In this document: positions 42,267 to 50,930 of the stretch, in pieces
Layout of the letters: each line of letters starts with the position of its first letter
Numbering within the stretch: position 1 is the stretch's first letter
DNA from: Actinomycetota bacterium
GTDB taxonomy: Bacteria; Actinomycetota; Actinomycetes; Propionibacteriales; Propionibacteriaceae
Length of the DNA: 64,000 nt
Reading direction: 5' to 3'
Assembly: GCA_020161795.1 (NCBI GenBank)
Contig: JAIUOR010000044.1
Location: 16,574 to 80,573 of the forward strand
Position numbers and translations under genes: made by a program
The notes under the pieces: generated by a model
Told to the model about the DNA's origin: nothing
Seen by the model: the letters and a program-made list of their open reading frames with translations, nothing else
Database searches by the model: none

Positions 42267-43856
42267 TCAGGGTTGTGTGCCGGGGTGAACGGGGGCTTGC
42301 TCCGTCGGAGAGTTCCGTCTGCGGCGTATGACGGCCAGTCCAAGGAGCCAGGTGGCTGTGATGGCGGTGACTGCTCCTTCCAGGGGCAGGGCGAGCCAGG
42401 TGGCGGGAGTGGCGGCCGTGCGGATGGGGAGTTGCTCGACTCCGCGTGCCGCGGCGGGGCCGGTGCTGCGCGTGGTGGCGCGTCCGTAGGGGTCGATCAG
42501 TCCCGAGACGCCGCTGGTCGTGACGACGAGGATCTCGCGGCGGAGTTCAGCGGCGCGGGCGCGAGTAATGGCGAACTGTTGCTCGATCTGGGTCGTGCCT
42601 TGGTACATGGCGTTGCTGCTCTGGACGATCAGGAGTTGTGCCTCGGCGAGGTCGTGGACGGCGGCGTCGAAGGCGACGTCGAAGCAGGCCAGGACGCCGA
42701 GGGTAACGCGTGTGCCGTTGGTCAGGTGGACATTGAGGAGGCCGGGTTCGGTGCCGGCGACGGACTGTCGGCCGACGTAGCGCAGTTCGGGGATGAGCGG
42801 GAGGAGGATGTCTCGGCAGGGGATCCATTCACCAAAAGGGACGATCGCGCGTTTGATGTAGGTGGGGCCGACTTGGCCGTCGGGTTGGGTCCACTGGGTG
42901 GCGGTGCGGCGCTGATCGGGTCCGGGGCCGTCGAGAATCGCGCCGATTAGGATGGGGCGTTGAACGCTCGCCAGGGCGGAGTCGACGAGCCGGCGGGTTT
43001 GAGGGTCGGTGCCGGGATCGAGATCGGTGGAGTTCTCCGGCCACACTACGAAGTCGGGGACCGGTTCGCGGCCGGCAGCAATGTCGGTGGCGAGGTCGGC
43101 GGTGGCGCGAGCCTGATTGGTGGTGATGGTTCGCGGAGGTCCGAGCCCGTACACGCCCCCACCGGGGGCCCCGCCTTGAACCCAGCCGACGGTAGCGACC
43201 TGCTCTACCGGTACGGGTGGGAGCGCATTGCCGGCCGCCGCGGTGATCCCGATGAGCAGGGCGCCGCCGGCGGCGGTGATGAGTCGGCGTGGCGAGCGCT
43301 GCTCGAGGAGCCAGGTGATCAGGTTGCCGGCCAGTGCGGTGGCGAGGCTGGCTCCGGCTACCCCGGCTAAGGGGAGGATCCCGGCGAGGGGGGCGTCGAT
43401 CATGGTGTAGCCGAGGCGGAGCCAGCCGAACCCTCCGAAGGGGATGCGGGCAGCGGCATACTCGATGGCGAGCCAGGCTCCAGTTCCCAGAAGTGGCCAC
43501 CAGCGGCTGCGGTTGGCGAGATGGAGCAACGCGCCGAGGAGGCCGTACCAGGCTGACATGACCAGGATCAGCCCGATCGCCGCGCCGGTGTGGATGACGG
43601 ACATCCACGACAAGGTGGTTCCAGCAAGCCCGAGGCCGAATGCGAGGCCGGCGGCGGCGGTGCGGGGGAGTGTGTGGGTCTGGCGGGCGGCCACGGCTAG
43701 TCCGGAGACTCCTAGCACGGTGACCGCCCACCAGCCGGTCGGCGCGAATCCCGCACCGGTGGCGACTCCGGCGGCACCCGCGACACCGATCCATATCCAC
43801 GCAACCGGGAAAGTGGATCGCCCTTGGTGGAGCGGTGCCGGGAGGGTGACTATCAT
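42267..43856 (-). CDS. lnt: Apolipoprotein N-acyltransferase
   Basis: Lnt adds the third acyl chain to lipoproteins at the membrane surface. The 529-residue protein has an N-terminal multi-helix part and a nitrilase-like domain. The catalytic triad is visible: Glu274 in VVWPENSTD, Lys335 in TYIKRAIVPFGEW and Cys391 in GVLACFDVAF. The residue after the usual Cys-aromatic pair is Asp instead of Glu. The start is uncertain; ATG 43856 was chosen over a TTG at 43898 that overlaps lgt. It follows lgt in the same operon. Confidence 0.85.
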   Translation of the reverse strand: MIVTLPAPLHQGRSTFPVAWIWIGVAGAAGVATGAGFAPTGWWAVTVLGVSGLAVAARQTHTLPRTAAAGLAFGLGLAGTTLSWMSVIHTGAAIGLILVMSAWYGLLGALLHLANRSRWWPLLGTGAWLAIEYAAARIPFGGFGWLRLGYTMIDAPLAGILPLAGVAGASLATALAGNLITWLLEQRSPRRLITAAGGALLIGITAAAGNALPPVPVEQVATVGWVQGGAPGGGVYGLGPPRTITTNQARATADLATDIAAGREPVPDFVVWPENSTDLDPGTDPQTRRLVDSALASVQRPILIGAILDGPGPDQRRTATQWTQPDGQVGPTYIKRAIVPFGEWIPCRDILLPLIPELRYVGRQSVAGTEPGLLNVHLTNGTRVTLGVLACFDVAFDAAVHDLAEAQLLIVQSSNAMYQGTTQIEQQFAITRARAAELRREILVVTTSGVSGLIDPYGRATTRSTGPAAARGVEQLPIRTAATPATWLALPLEGAVTAITATWLLGLAVIRRRRNSPTEQAPVHPGTQP

Positions 43857-43884
43857 CGTCGCCCAGATGTGGTGACGCGACCGG

Positions 43885-44670
43885 TCATGGCAGACCAACC
43901 CCAGTGGCGGTGAGGGTCGGGCTGAGCTCTGATGTGGCGGGCTGGGACCTGCGGCGGTCCTGGATGATCAGGAGCGCTCCGGCCACGATGCTGACGAGGC
44001 CGAACAGTTGAGCCTCGGTGAGCCCAAACAGCGCGGCCGGGTTGATCCTGACGAACTCGACCAGCAGCCTGGCAAGCCCACTGAGCGCCAGGTAGGAGCC
44101 AAATACCGACACCGGCCGCCAGCGGCGTCCCAGCCACCACAGGATGCCAGCGATCACGAACGCGCCGAGGGCCTCGTACAGCTGGGTCGGGTGTACGGGG
44201 ACATCGATCGGAACCGCGCCATTGGGGAAGGCCACACCCCAGGGAAGGTCGGTGGGCTGGCCCTGCGTGCCGTCGCCGGCGAGGAAGCAGCCGATCCGTC
44301 CGATGCCGTAGGCGACCGACAATGGCATTGCCATCGCGCCAGCGACCACCCCGAGCGGAAGCTCGTGGCGGCGGGTGATGACCACCACGGCCAGCGCCCC
44401 ACCGATCAGCCCGCCGTACCAGACGAATCCGGAGCCGCCCAGCATGTGCCAGCTGAAGTGACCGATGTTGGCCAGCAGGTAGTAGATCTTGGCGGCGACG
44501 AATCCCCACACGGTCGCCCACAGCACCAGGGAGTAGGCCAGGTCCTTGCCGTATCCCAGGCGGGTGAACGCTTTGCGGAGCAGGAACGCTCCGACCAGCG
44601 CGGCGAGCGCCTTACTCACTCCGTAGGACTGAATCTGGATCCCGTAGAACGAGAACAGCACGGGCCACAC
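43885..44670 (-). CDS. lgt: Prolipoprotein diacylglyceryl transferase
   Basis: Lgt transfers diacylglycerol to the lipobox cysteine of prolipoproteins. The 261-residue protein has about seven helices. The family signature GRIGCFLAGDGTQGQPTDLPW lies near residue 125 and HPTQLYEA follows. It is the first gene of the lgt-lnt-membrane protein operon, transcribed away from the HMA gene. A 11-bp-period direct repeat lies 93 bases upstream. This is probably an extra copy beyond the housekeeping gene. Confidence 0.93.
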   Translation of the reverse strand: MWPVLFSFYGIQIQSYGVSKALAALVGAFLLRKAFTRLGYGKDLAYSLVLWATVWGFVAAKIYYLLANIGHFSWHMLGGSGFVWYGGLIGGALAVVVITRRHELPLGVVAGAMAMPLSVAYGIGRIGCFLAGDGTQGQPTDLPWGVAFPNGAVPIDVPVHPTQLYEALGAFVIAGILWWLGRRWRPVSVFGSYLALSGLARLLVEFVRINPAALFGLTEAQLFGLVSIVAGALLIIQDRRRSQPATSELSPTLTATGVGLP

Positions 44671-44762
44671 GTCGAACTCCTTCAGCCATCGGGCGCCCCC
44701 GTCTTTCGGGGCGCTGTGGACCAGCCTGATCCGCGCGGATGAAGGAACCGATCAGGCGGGGG

Positions 44763-44777
44763 CAAGGTTTGGTCAAG
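44763..44777 (-). promoter_or_regulatory. Tandem CTTG box upstream of lgt (11-bp period)
   Basis: The minus strand reads GTCTTGACCAAACCTTGCCC: two CTTG half-sites 11 bases apart. Same variant order (CTTGACC first) as the box at 55054-55068. Predicted binding site of the island's OmpR-family regulator. Confidence 0.55.
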
Positions 44778-44818
44778 ACCCGCTTGGGTGCGCTTAGGTG
44801 GCCGCGATTCGGTGGGGT

Positions 44819-44833
44819 CTTGTCGGGATCTTG
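44819..44833 (+). promoter_or_regulatory. Tandem CTTG box upstream of the HMA gene (11-bp period)
   Basis: The plus strand reads GTCTTGTCGGGATCTTGACC: half-sites at 44819 and 44830. It is divergent from the lgt box 42 bases away, and 72 bases before the HMA start. Confidence 0.6.
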
Positions 44834-44905
44834 ACCGGAGCCTCACTGTCTGCGGACCTACGTCGTTCACCGTGGTGTCGTCGTTGGAGTGAAAGGAGCC
44901 AGACC

Positions 44906-45214
44906 ATGGCGAGAGCAGCCACCTACGGGGTGAGGGGTCTGATGTGCGTGCGCTGCGTCGTCAGCGCTATCGAGGAGGTGCGTGCCCTGCCCGGCGTCCA
45001 CGGTGTCGGGGTTGACCTGGTGCCGCTAGGGGAGTCCTTCGTCACGGTCATCCCCGCCAGGGCGGCGACCAGCGAGGAGGTCCGCGCCAGTCTGAGCCGC
45101 GCCGGCTTCGAGTATCTCGGGCGACGCCCAAACCACCGGCACCACTGGGCAGGCGACGCCTCGCCCTACAGCGACGGGTCGCGGTCGACAAGTCGTCCTC
45201 ATCGGCGAGCTTGA
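44906..45214 (+). CDS. Heavy-metal-associated (HMA) domain protein, copper-chaperone-like
   Basis: A 102-residue protein with one ferredoxin-like HMA fold: YGVRGLMCVRCVVSAIEEVRALPGV, where CVRC replaces the usual CxxC of GMTCxxC, then GVDLVPLGESFVTV. A His/Arg-rich, low-complexity tail (NHRHHWAGD) follows. It probably delivers copper to the ATPase encoded next. The start has AAAGGAG upstream. The tail overlaps the box that precedes the ATPase. Confidence 0.78.
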   Translation: MARAATYGVRGLMCVRCVVSAIEEVRALPGVHGVGVDLVPLGESFVTVIPARAATSEEVRASLSRAGFEYLGRRPNHRHHWAGDASPYSDGSRSTSRPHRRA

Positions 45215-45224
45215 TCGGATCTTG
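45210..45224 (+). promoter_or_regulatory. Tandem CTTG box upstream of the copper ATPase (11-bp period)
   Basis: The plus strand reads GCTTGATCGGATCTTGACCG: half-sites at 45210 and 45221. It lies within the last codons of the HMA gene, about 104 bases upstream of the ATPase start. Confidence 0.6.
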
Positions 45225-45276
45225 ACCGAACGTGGCTGGTTTTCCCATGCCGTCAGGCGTACGGTGGCAGTGACAG

Positions 45277-45293
45277 ATACCCCTAGGGGGTAT
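45277..45293 (+). promoter_or_regulatory. CsoR-type operator upstream of the copper ATPase
   Basis: ATACCCCTAGGGGGTAT is a near-perfect palindrome matching the known CsoR operator pattern of C/G tracts around a TA-rich centre. It lies 35 bases before the ATPase start. The csoR gene is immediately downstream of the ATPase, which supports copper-relieved repression. Confidence 0.8.
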
Positions 45294-45327
45294 ATATGGA
45301 TGATTGGTGAGAGTGAGGTTGGGTGCG

Positions 45328-48123
45328 ATGGTCTGGATCGTTCTGGGTGCGGCCGCAGGGCTGAGTGTGCTGCTCGGATGGTTCTTCTTTGGGCCGAAGC
45401 GAGCCGGCCGGGTGGTGGTTGAAGACGGGGTGCAGGTTGTCACGGTCACGGTCGACGGCGGCTACAGTCCGGACCTGATCGAAGGCGTTCGACCCGGTGT
45501 GCCGGTACGGCTGTTGTTCGACCGGCGGGAGAGCGGGGAGTGCACCTCGCGGGTTGTGATGCCGGACTTCAAGGTCAACGCATCGCTGCCGGCCTATCGC
45601 ACGACCGCGGTGGAGTTCGTCCCGGCCGAGGCCGGGGAGTACCGGTTCGCGTGTGGGATGAACATGGTTTCCGGCGTGATCCGGGTCAGCGGGAACCCGC
45701 CGGATGATGTCCCCGCCGCCGCTCCGGGTGTTCCAGCGCCTGTCACACGTCCGGCGGACGGTGACGATATCGGTCCCACGGCGAGTGGGTTCAGCGACTC
45801 GGAGGCTGAGGAGGAGGCCGAGCGCGCCGCCGAGATTCGGGACCTGACCCGTAGGGTGATCGTGGGCGGGGTGTTGACCCTGCCGGTGCTGTTCGCGGTG
45901 ATGGCGCACGAGTTGTTCGGCGCCATGTGGGTGCCGGAGATCCTGCTCAACCCCTGGTTCCAGTTGGTGCTGGTGGCGCCGGTGATGCTCTACACCGGCT
46001 GGCCGATCCACCGCACAGGCTGGCGGGCGCTGTCGCACCGAACCGCTGACATGAACTCGCTGATCACCTTGGGCACGGTCGCGGCCTTCGGCTACAGCCT
46101 GGTCGTGACCTTCCTTCCCGCTGTTCTTCCGGAGAGCCTTCGTGAGGTCTACTTCGAGGCGGTCGGAGTGATCATCACCTTGATCCTGTTGGGTCGGCTG
46201 CTGGAGACCAAGGCGAAGGCCGGGACCGGGGAGGCGATCCGCAAGTTGATCGGGCTCCAGCCTCGCACTGCCCGGATCCAGCGCGATGGCGCTGAGCTCG
46301 AGGTCGGCATCGACGAGGTGCGAGTCGGCGACATCGTCCTGATTCGTCCTGGAGAGAAGCTTCCTGTCGACGGCGAGGTGATCAGCGGATCCTCCGCCGT
46401 GGACGAGTCGATGGTGACCGGTGAGTCCATCCCGGTCACCAAGTCGGTCGGGGACGCGGTCATCGGTGCCACCATCAACGCCACCGGCGCGTTGAGCTAC
46501 CGCGCCACCAAGGTCGGTGCCGACACCATGCTCGCCCAGATCATCAAGCTGGTCCGCGAGGCCCAGGGCTCCAAGGCGCCGATCCAGCGGCTCGCGGACA
46601 AGGTGTCGAGCTACTTCGTCCCGGCGGTGATCCTGATCGCGGTCTGGACCGCGGCCAGCTGGGTGCTGTTCGGCCCACCGCCGGTGTTCATCTTCGCCCT
46701 CGTCGCGGCGGTGTCGGTGCTGATCATCGCCTGCCCGTGCGCCCTTGGCCTGGCCACGCCGATGTCGATCACCGTCGGCACCGGCAAGGGCGCCGCCCAC
46801 GGCATTCTGATCCGCTCTGCGGAAGCACTGGAGACGGCGCACCAGCTGGATTCCATCATCCTGGACAAGACCGGAACCATCACCAAGGGCGTCCCCGCCC
46901 TGACCGACGTACTGCCAGCCGGTGAACTGACCGAGGACCGGTTGCTGGCGGCGGTCGCGGCGGTCGAACGTTCCTCGGAGCATCCGCTGGCGACCGCGAT
47001 CGTGACCGGTGCCACCGACCGGGGGCTGGCCCTGCCAGCGGTGACCGACTTCGACTCGATCACCGGTCAGGGCGTCCTGGGACGCGTGGACGGCCAGGTG
47101 GTGTGGGTCGGCAACCGGCGGCTGCTCGAGGCCGCCGGCGTCGATGTGGCCCCGCTGCTGGCCGGCCACGACTGGCTCGCCTCCCAGGGCAAGACACCCA
47201 TGCTCGTCGCATTCGACGACCGCCCTGCCGGCGTGATCGGCGTGGCCGACACCCTCAAGGACGGCTCCGCCGCGGCGGTTGCCGCGCTGGAGCAGCGCGG
47301 TATCGAAGTCGTCATGATGACCGGTGACAACCGAGCCACGGCGGCCGCGATCGCCGCCCAGGTCGGGATCCGGCGGGTCGTCGCCGAGGTGCTGCCCGAG
47401 CACAAGGCCGCCGAGGTGCGGCGGCTGCAGGCCGAGGGCAAGGTGGTCGGGATGGTCGGTGACGGCATCAACGATGCCCCTGCCCTCGCCCAAGCCGATG
47501 TCGGCTCGGCGATCGGCACCGGTACCGATGTGGCGATCGAGTCCTCCGACATCACCTTGATCTCCGGCGAGCTGTCCGGAGTCGTGACCGCGGTCGACCT
47601 GTCCCGGGCGACGATGCGCAACATCAAGCAGAACCTGGTGTTCGCCTTCCTGTACAACACCCTCGGCATCCCGATCGCTGCCGGCGTGCTGTACCCGGCC
47701 TTCGGCATCACCCTCAGCCCGATCATCGCGGCCGCCGCGATGGCGCTGTCGTCGTTGTCGGTCGTCGCCAACGCCAACCGGCTCCGCCGGTTCACCCCTC
47801 GTCCCATTCCCAACACTGGCCCGGTCGCAGTCGTGCAACCGGTCGTCGAGGTGGGCGGCGCGACACCGCCCACCCATCACCACCACAGAGAGGAACCAAC
47901 CATGTTCGGCAAGAAGTCCAAGAAGTCAACCAAGGCCATCGATCCGGTCTGTGGCATGACCGTCGACCCGGCCAAAGCCGCGGCCACTCGCGAGCACGAC
48001 GGGACCACGTTCTACTTCTGCTCCGCCGGGTGCGCTGAGACCTTCGACGCCGACCCGCACCGCTACGGACACGGCGAGTCCCATGGCCACGGTGGATCCC
48101 ACCCCGCCCACCACGGCCACTGA
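45328..48123 (+). CDS. Copper-exporting P1B-type ATPase with N-terminal cupredoxin and C-terminal YHS domain
   Basis: A 931-residue fusion. Residues 1-25 form a membrane helix. A cupredoxin-like domain (about 30-115) ends in RFACGMNM. The P1B core has TGES, the membrane metal site CPC (Cys469-Cys471), the phosphorylated Asp in DKTGT (Asp513), SEHPLA, TGDN and GDGIND motifs. After about residue 830 a His-rich linker ([10 protein letters not shown]) leads to a YHS domain ([10 protein letters not shown]...[12 protein letters not shown]). The tail is [19 protein letters not shown]. It exports Cu+ from the cytoplasm. ATG 45328 was chosen; a TTG at 45304 is in frame. Confidence 0.92.
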   Translation: MVWIVLGAAAGLSVLLGWFFFGPKRAGRVVVEDGVQVVTVTVDGGYSPDLIEGVRPGVPVRLLFDRRESGECTSRVVMPDFKVNASLPAYRTTAVEFVPAEAGEYRFACGMNMVSGVIRVSGNPPDDVPAAAPGVPAPVTRPADGDDIGPTASGFSDSEAEEEAERAAEIRDLTRRVIVGGVLTLPVLFAVMAHELFGAMWVPEILLNPWFQLVLVAPVMLYTGWPIHRTGWRALSHRTADMNSLITLGTVAAFGYSLVVTFLPAVLPESLREVYFEAVGVIITLILLGRLLETKAKAGTGEAIRKLIGLQPRTARIQRDGAELEVGIDEVRVGDIVLIRPGEKLPVDGEVISGSSAVDESMVTGESIPVTKSVGDAVIGATINATGALSYRATKVGADTMLAQIIKLVREAQGSKAPIQRLADKVSSYFVPAVILIAVWTAASWVLFGPPPVFIFALVAAVSVLIIACPCALGLATPMSITVGTGKGAAHGILIRSAEALETAHQLDSIILDKTGTITKGVPALTDVLPAGELTEDRLLAAVAAVERSSEHPLATAIVTGATDRGLALPAVTDFDSITGQGVLGRVDGQVVWVGNRRLLEAAGVDVAPLLAGHDWLASQGKTPMLVAFDDRPAGVIGVADTLKDGSAAAVAALEQRGIEVVMMTGDNRATAAAIAAQVGIRRVVAEVLPEHKAAEVRRLQAEGKVVGMVGDGINDAPALAQADVGSAIGTGTDVAIESSDITLISGELSGVVTAVDLSRATMRNIKQNLVFAFLYNTLGIPIAAGVLYPAFGITLSPIIAAAAMALSSLSVVANANRLRRFTPRPIPNTGPVAVVQPVVEVGGATPPTHHHHREEPTMFGKKSKKSTKAIDPVCGMTVDPAKAAATREHDGTTFYFCSAGCAETFDADPHRYGHGESHGHGGSHPAHHGH
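47902..48123 (+). CDS. Possible internal start: stand-alone YHS-domain metal-binding protein
   Basis: Inside the ATPase frame, ATG 47902 is preceded by GAGAGGAACCAACC, a good ribosome-binding site. From it a 73-residue [19 protein letters not shown]... YHS protein with a His-rich tail would be made. No stop separates it from the ATPase. It may be an internal product or the trace of a recent gene fusion. Confidence 0.4.
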   Translation: MFGKKSKKSTKAIDPVCGMTVDPAKAAATREHDGTTFYFCSAGCAETFDADPHRYGHGESHGHGGSHPAHHGH

Positions 48124-48145
48124 CACCTGGGCGCGTGAGGGGTTG

Positions 48146-48433
48146 ATGGGCGTGACCGGCACCCAGCCCGGCGACGACGCGCTCATCACCCGTCTGCGCC
48201 GCATCGAAGGACAGGTTCGCGGGATCGCGCGGATGGTCGACCAGGACGCGTACTGCATCGATGTGCTCACCCAGGTCTCAGCGGCCACTCGCGCTCTGCA
48301 ATCGGTGGGGCTGCTGCTGCTGGACGAGCATCTGCGGCACTGCCTGGCCGACGCCGCCCGATCCGGCGACGCGGTGCACGAGAGGAAGGTCCAGGAGGTG
48401 AGCCAGGCCATCGGCCGGCTAGTGCGGAGCTGA
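48146..48433 (+). CDS. csoR: CsoR-family copper-sensing repressor
   Basis: A 95-residue all-helical DUF156 protein. It starts DDALITRLRRIEGQVRGIARMV. The Cu(I) ligands are visible as Cys in AYCIDVLTQ and His/Cys in DEHLRHCLAD, the C-H-C pattern of copper-type CsoR. Copper binding releases it from operators such as 45277-45293. ATG 48146 with GTGAGGGG upstream was preferred to ATG 48083, which overlaps the ATPase end. Confidence 0.88.
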   Translation: MGVTGTQPGDDALITRLRRIEGQVRGIARMVDQDAYCIDVLTQVSAATRALQSVGLLLLDEHLRHCLADAARSGDAVHERKVQEVSQAIGRLVRS

Positions 48434-48593
48434 CACCGCCTTGGTGCAGGGCACACACTCGGCCCTCCCAGTCCACCAACCCACGACAGCGCCACATCAG
48501 CCTTCTTGACGGCGAGATGGGACAACACAGATGCAACGACAGGCTCCACCTTGTGGTGGTGGCGAGCGCGGCGCGACCAGTCCGGAGCCTGGG

Positions 48594-50558
48594 GTGAGCA
48601 CGATGATGTCAGTCAGGACAGCAGCAGGCGTCGGGCCGCGTCGGCGAAGCTCCCTGCATCGGTTCGTCGCGACGGAGAACTCCGGCGCGATCCTGCTCGT
48701 GCTGGCAACGATGATCGCCTTGGTGTGGGCGAACTCGCCGTGGGCAGCCGGCTACGACGCGCTCTGGGCCACCGAGCTGGGGGTGAGTCTTGGAGACCTC
48801 CAGCTGACCCACAGCCTGCGGGACTGGGTCAACGAAGGCCTGATGGCGGTCTTCTTCTTCGTCGCCGGGCTGGAGATCCGTCGCGAGTTCGACATGGGCG
48901 AACTACGGGAACGGCGACGCGTCGCCCTTCCGCTGCTGGCCGCCGTCGGCGGCATGGTCGTGCCCGCGCTGCTCTACCTGGCCATCAACGCCACTACGGG
49001 TTCGGCGGCCGGCTGGGGAATCGTGGTAGGCACCGACACCGCGTTCGCGCTCGGCGTGTTGTCGCTGAGCAGGGGTGTGGCGCCACGGGTCCGGACCTTC
49101 CTGTTGACCATGGTCGTGATCGACGACGTGATCGCGTTGACCGTGATAGCCGTGGCCTACACCGCCAACCTGGCGCTGCCGTGGCTGATCGCCGCGGCAG
49201 CCGTCTTCGGCGCGATCCTGCTGCTACGCCGGCTGCGGGTGCGTCACCTGGGGGTATATGCGGTCGCGGCGGCGGGATTGTGGATGGCGGTGTCGGCATC
49301 CGGTGTGCACCCGACGATCGCCGGTGTCGCCGTCGGGCTGGTGGCGACCGCCTACCCGCCAGGGCGGGAGAGGCTGCGGAATGCCGGTGCGGCATGGCGG
49401 CACTTCCGCATGACACCCACGCCGCGGCTCGCGCACCGTGCCAGCCGCACGATCACCCAGACGATCTCCCCCAACGAACTGCTACAGCAACGTTTCCACC
49501 CGTGGTCCAGCTACCTCGTCGTTCCGCTGTTTGCCCTGGCCAACGCGGGCCTGCCGCTGGACTCCGCGGTGCTCCAACGCGCAGCGACCTCGCCGATCAC
49601 CCTCGGGGTGGTGCTCGGTCTGGTCGTCGGCAAACCCGCCGGGATCATCGGTGCCACCTGCATCGCCTCCCGCAGGCGTCTGGGCGGCTTACCTCTGATG
49701 GTCACCTGGCCCTCGCTGGCCGGGGCGGGCGCCCTGGCCGGGATCGGGTTCACGGTGTCCCTGCTGATCGCGGACATTTCCTTCATCGGCGGCGACCTGG
49801 ACGAGGCGAAGATCGGCATCCTCGGCGGGTCCCTGATCTCCGCCGGACTGGGCTGGCTCGTGTTCCGGGCCGCGGCCGCACTCCCGCCACGACTGAAGGC
49901 AGCCGGCGCGCAACACCTCGCACCACCGATCACCGACCTCGCCACGCCGGTCGAACCCGACATCGACCACATGCTCGGCCCCGCATCCGCGCCAGCGATC
50001 ATCGTGTGGTACGGCGGCTTCGAATGCCCCCACTGCACCCGCACCGCGACGATCATCGGCGATCTTCGGACACAGTTCGATGACGATCTGGCGGTCGTGT
50101 TCCGTCACCTTCCGCTACCCGACATCCACCCCCACGCTGTCATGGCAGCAGAAGCGGCCGAGGCTGCCGCCTCCCAAGGCAAGTTCTGGCACATGTTGGC
50201 AGCACTGTTCGCCCACCACCACGAACTGAACTCGGCACGAATCGAAGAACTCGCCATCGAAACCGGACTTGACCTTGACCGCTTCCGAGAACACCTCAGC
50301 GTCAGACGACACGCTTTGAGAGTCGAGCGAGACATCGTCTCTGCCGAAGATAGCGGCTCGGCGGGCACACCAACGCTCTTCATCAATGGACGTCGGTACG
50401 CTGGACCCAACGAGGCGGCGGCGTTGGCGCAGGCAGTCGGCGATGCGCTGTCCGATGGTCGGCGATCGACCGCCCCACCTGGTGCCGACCGGCGAGTTCG
50501 GCAAGTACCCGAGGCGCAAGACGATCCGACGGCGATCGCCGGGCCGCCGCCGGCGTGA
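48594..50558 (+). CDS. NhaA Na+/H+ antiporter fused to a DsbA-like thioredoxin domain
   Basis: A 654-residue fusion. The N-terminal about 420 residues form an NhaA antiporter: VFFFVAGLEIRREF, GWGIVVGTDTAFALGV and VVIDDVIALTVIAVAY with the paired Asp residues. The C-terminal part (about 455-620) is a DsbA/thioredoxin-like domain with active site CPHC (Cys478, Cys481) and cis-Pro region GTPTLFI. Such fusions occur in actinobacteria. Antiport across the membrane is combined with extracytoplasmic or membrane-proximal thiol chemistry. GTG 48594 has GGAG 7 bases upstream; an ATG at 48531 is in frame. Confidence 0.88.
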   Translation: MSTMMSVRTAAGVGPRRRSSLHRFVATENSGAILLVLATMIALVWANSPWAAGYDALWATELGVSLGDLQLTHSLRDWVNEGLMAVFFFVAGLEIRREFDMGELRERRRVALPLLAAVGGMVVPALLYLAINATTGSAAGWGIVVGTDTAFALGVLSLSRGVAPRVRTFLLTMVVIDDVIALTVIAVAYTANLALPWLIAAAAVFGAILLLRRLRVRHLGVYAVAAAGLWMAVSASGVHPTIAGVAVGLVATAYPPGRERLRNAGAAWRHFRMTPTPRLAHRASRTITQTISPNELLQQRFHPWSSYLVVPLFALANAGLPLDSAVLQRAATSPITLGVVLGLVVGKPAGIIGATCIASRRRLGGLPLMVTWPSLAGAGALAGIGFTVSLLIADISFIGGDLDEAKIGILGGSLISAGLGWLVFRAAAALPPRLKAAGAQHLAPPITDLATPVEPDIDHMLGPASAPAIIVWYGGFECPHCTRTATIIGDLRTQFDDDLAVVFRHLPLPDIHPHAVMAAEAAEAAASQGKFWHMLAALFAHHHELNSARIEELAIETGLDLDRFREHLSVRRHALRVERDIVSAEDSGSAGTPTLFINGRRYAGPNEAAALAQAVGDALSDGRRSTAPPGADRRVRQVPEAQDDPTAIAGPPPA

Positions 50559-50751
50559 GGTGCACTCGCGTCCAAACCGTCAGCCATCACGAGGGTTGTC
50601 TGGTCCAGAGCCTCAGCCACTGTTCCCGGGCACGAAGTTGGCATCGACCTCGTCAGCGGCACACCGGTCTCACGCCAGAAGGACACGGAGGGGACGGGAG
50701 CGCGATCGGAGCGAGTCCTTCTTGCCGACAGGTTGAGTCTATTCGGCGGAT

Positions 50752-50766
50752 CTTGCTCGAATCTTG
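50752..50766 (+). promoter_or_regulatory. Tandem CTTG box upstream of the yibE/F operon (11-bp period)
   Basis: The plus strand reads GATCTTGCTCGAATCTTGACC: perfect ATCTTG half-sites 11 bases apart, followed by GGACG. One of the two best copies of the motif. Confidence 0.65.
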
Positions 50767-50873
50767 ACCGGACGCAGGCATGGCCTTCGCTTCGATGAGG
50801 GATGCTCACGGAGCTGCGCCTCGGTTCAGGGTGCGGAACGACAAGGGTGGAGGAAGCACCTTGCTGCCCCTGA

Positions 50874-50909
50874 CGGCACAAAGCCAGGCCTTGGTCAGGC
50901 TTTGTGCCG
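50874..50909 (+). promoter_or_regulatory. Stem-loop in the 5' leader of the yibE/F gene
   Basis: A perfect 12-bp stem, CGGCACAAAGCC (50874-50885) and GGCTTTGTGCCG (50898-50909), with a 12-base loop, lies 5 bases before the AAGAAGGAAGG ribosome-binding site. No T run follows. It could be an attenuator, an RNA-stability element or a protein-binding site. Confidence 0.6.
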
Positions 50910-50930
50910 CACCAAGAAGGAAGGTTTCTC

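Larger units (their letters stand above)
50559..50930 (+). other. Long leader region of the yibE/F operon
   Basis: This 372-bp gap contains the tandem CTTG box (50752-50766) and a strong stem-loop (50874-50909) just before the gene. The 50560-50700 part has weak coding character on both strands and may be the remains of a decayed gene, but no family is recognisable. Confidence 0.5.

Noticed and set aside
45283..47886. An 867-codon open frame antisense to the copper ATPase
   Set aside because: No domain or ribosome-binding site; the opposite strand encodes a complete P1B ATPase.
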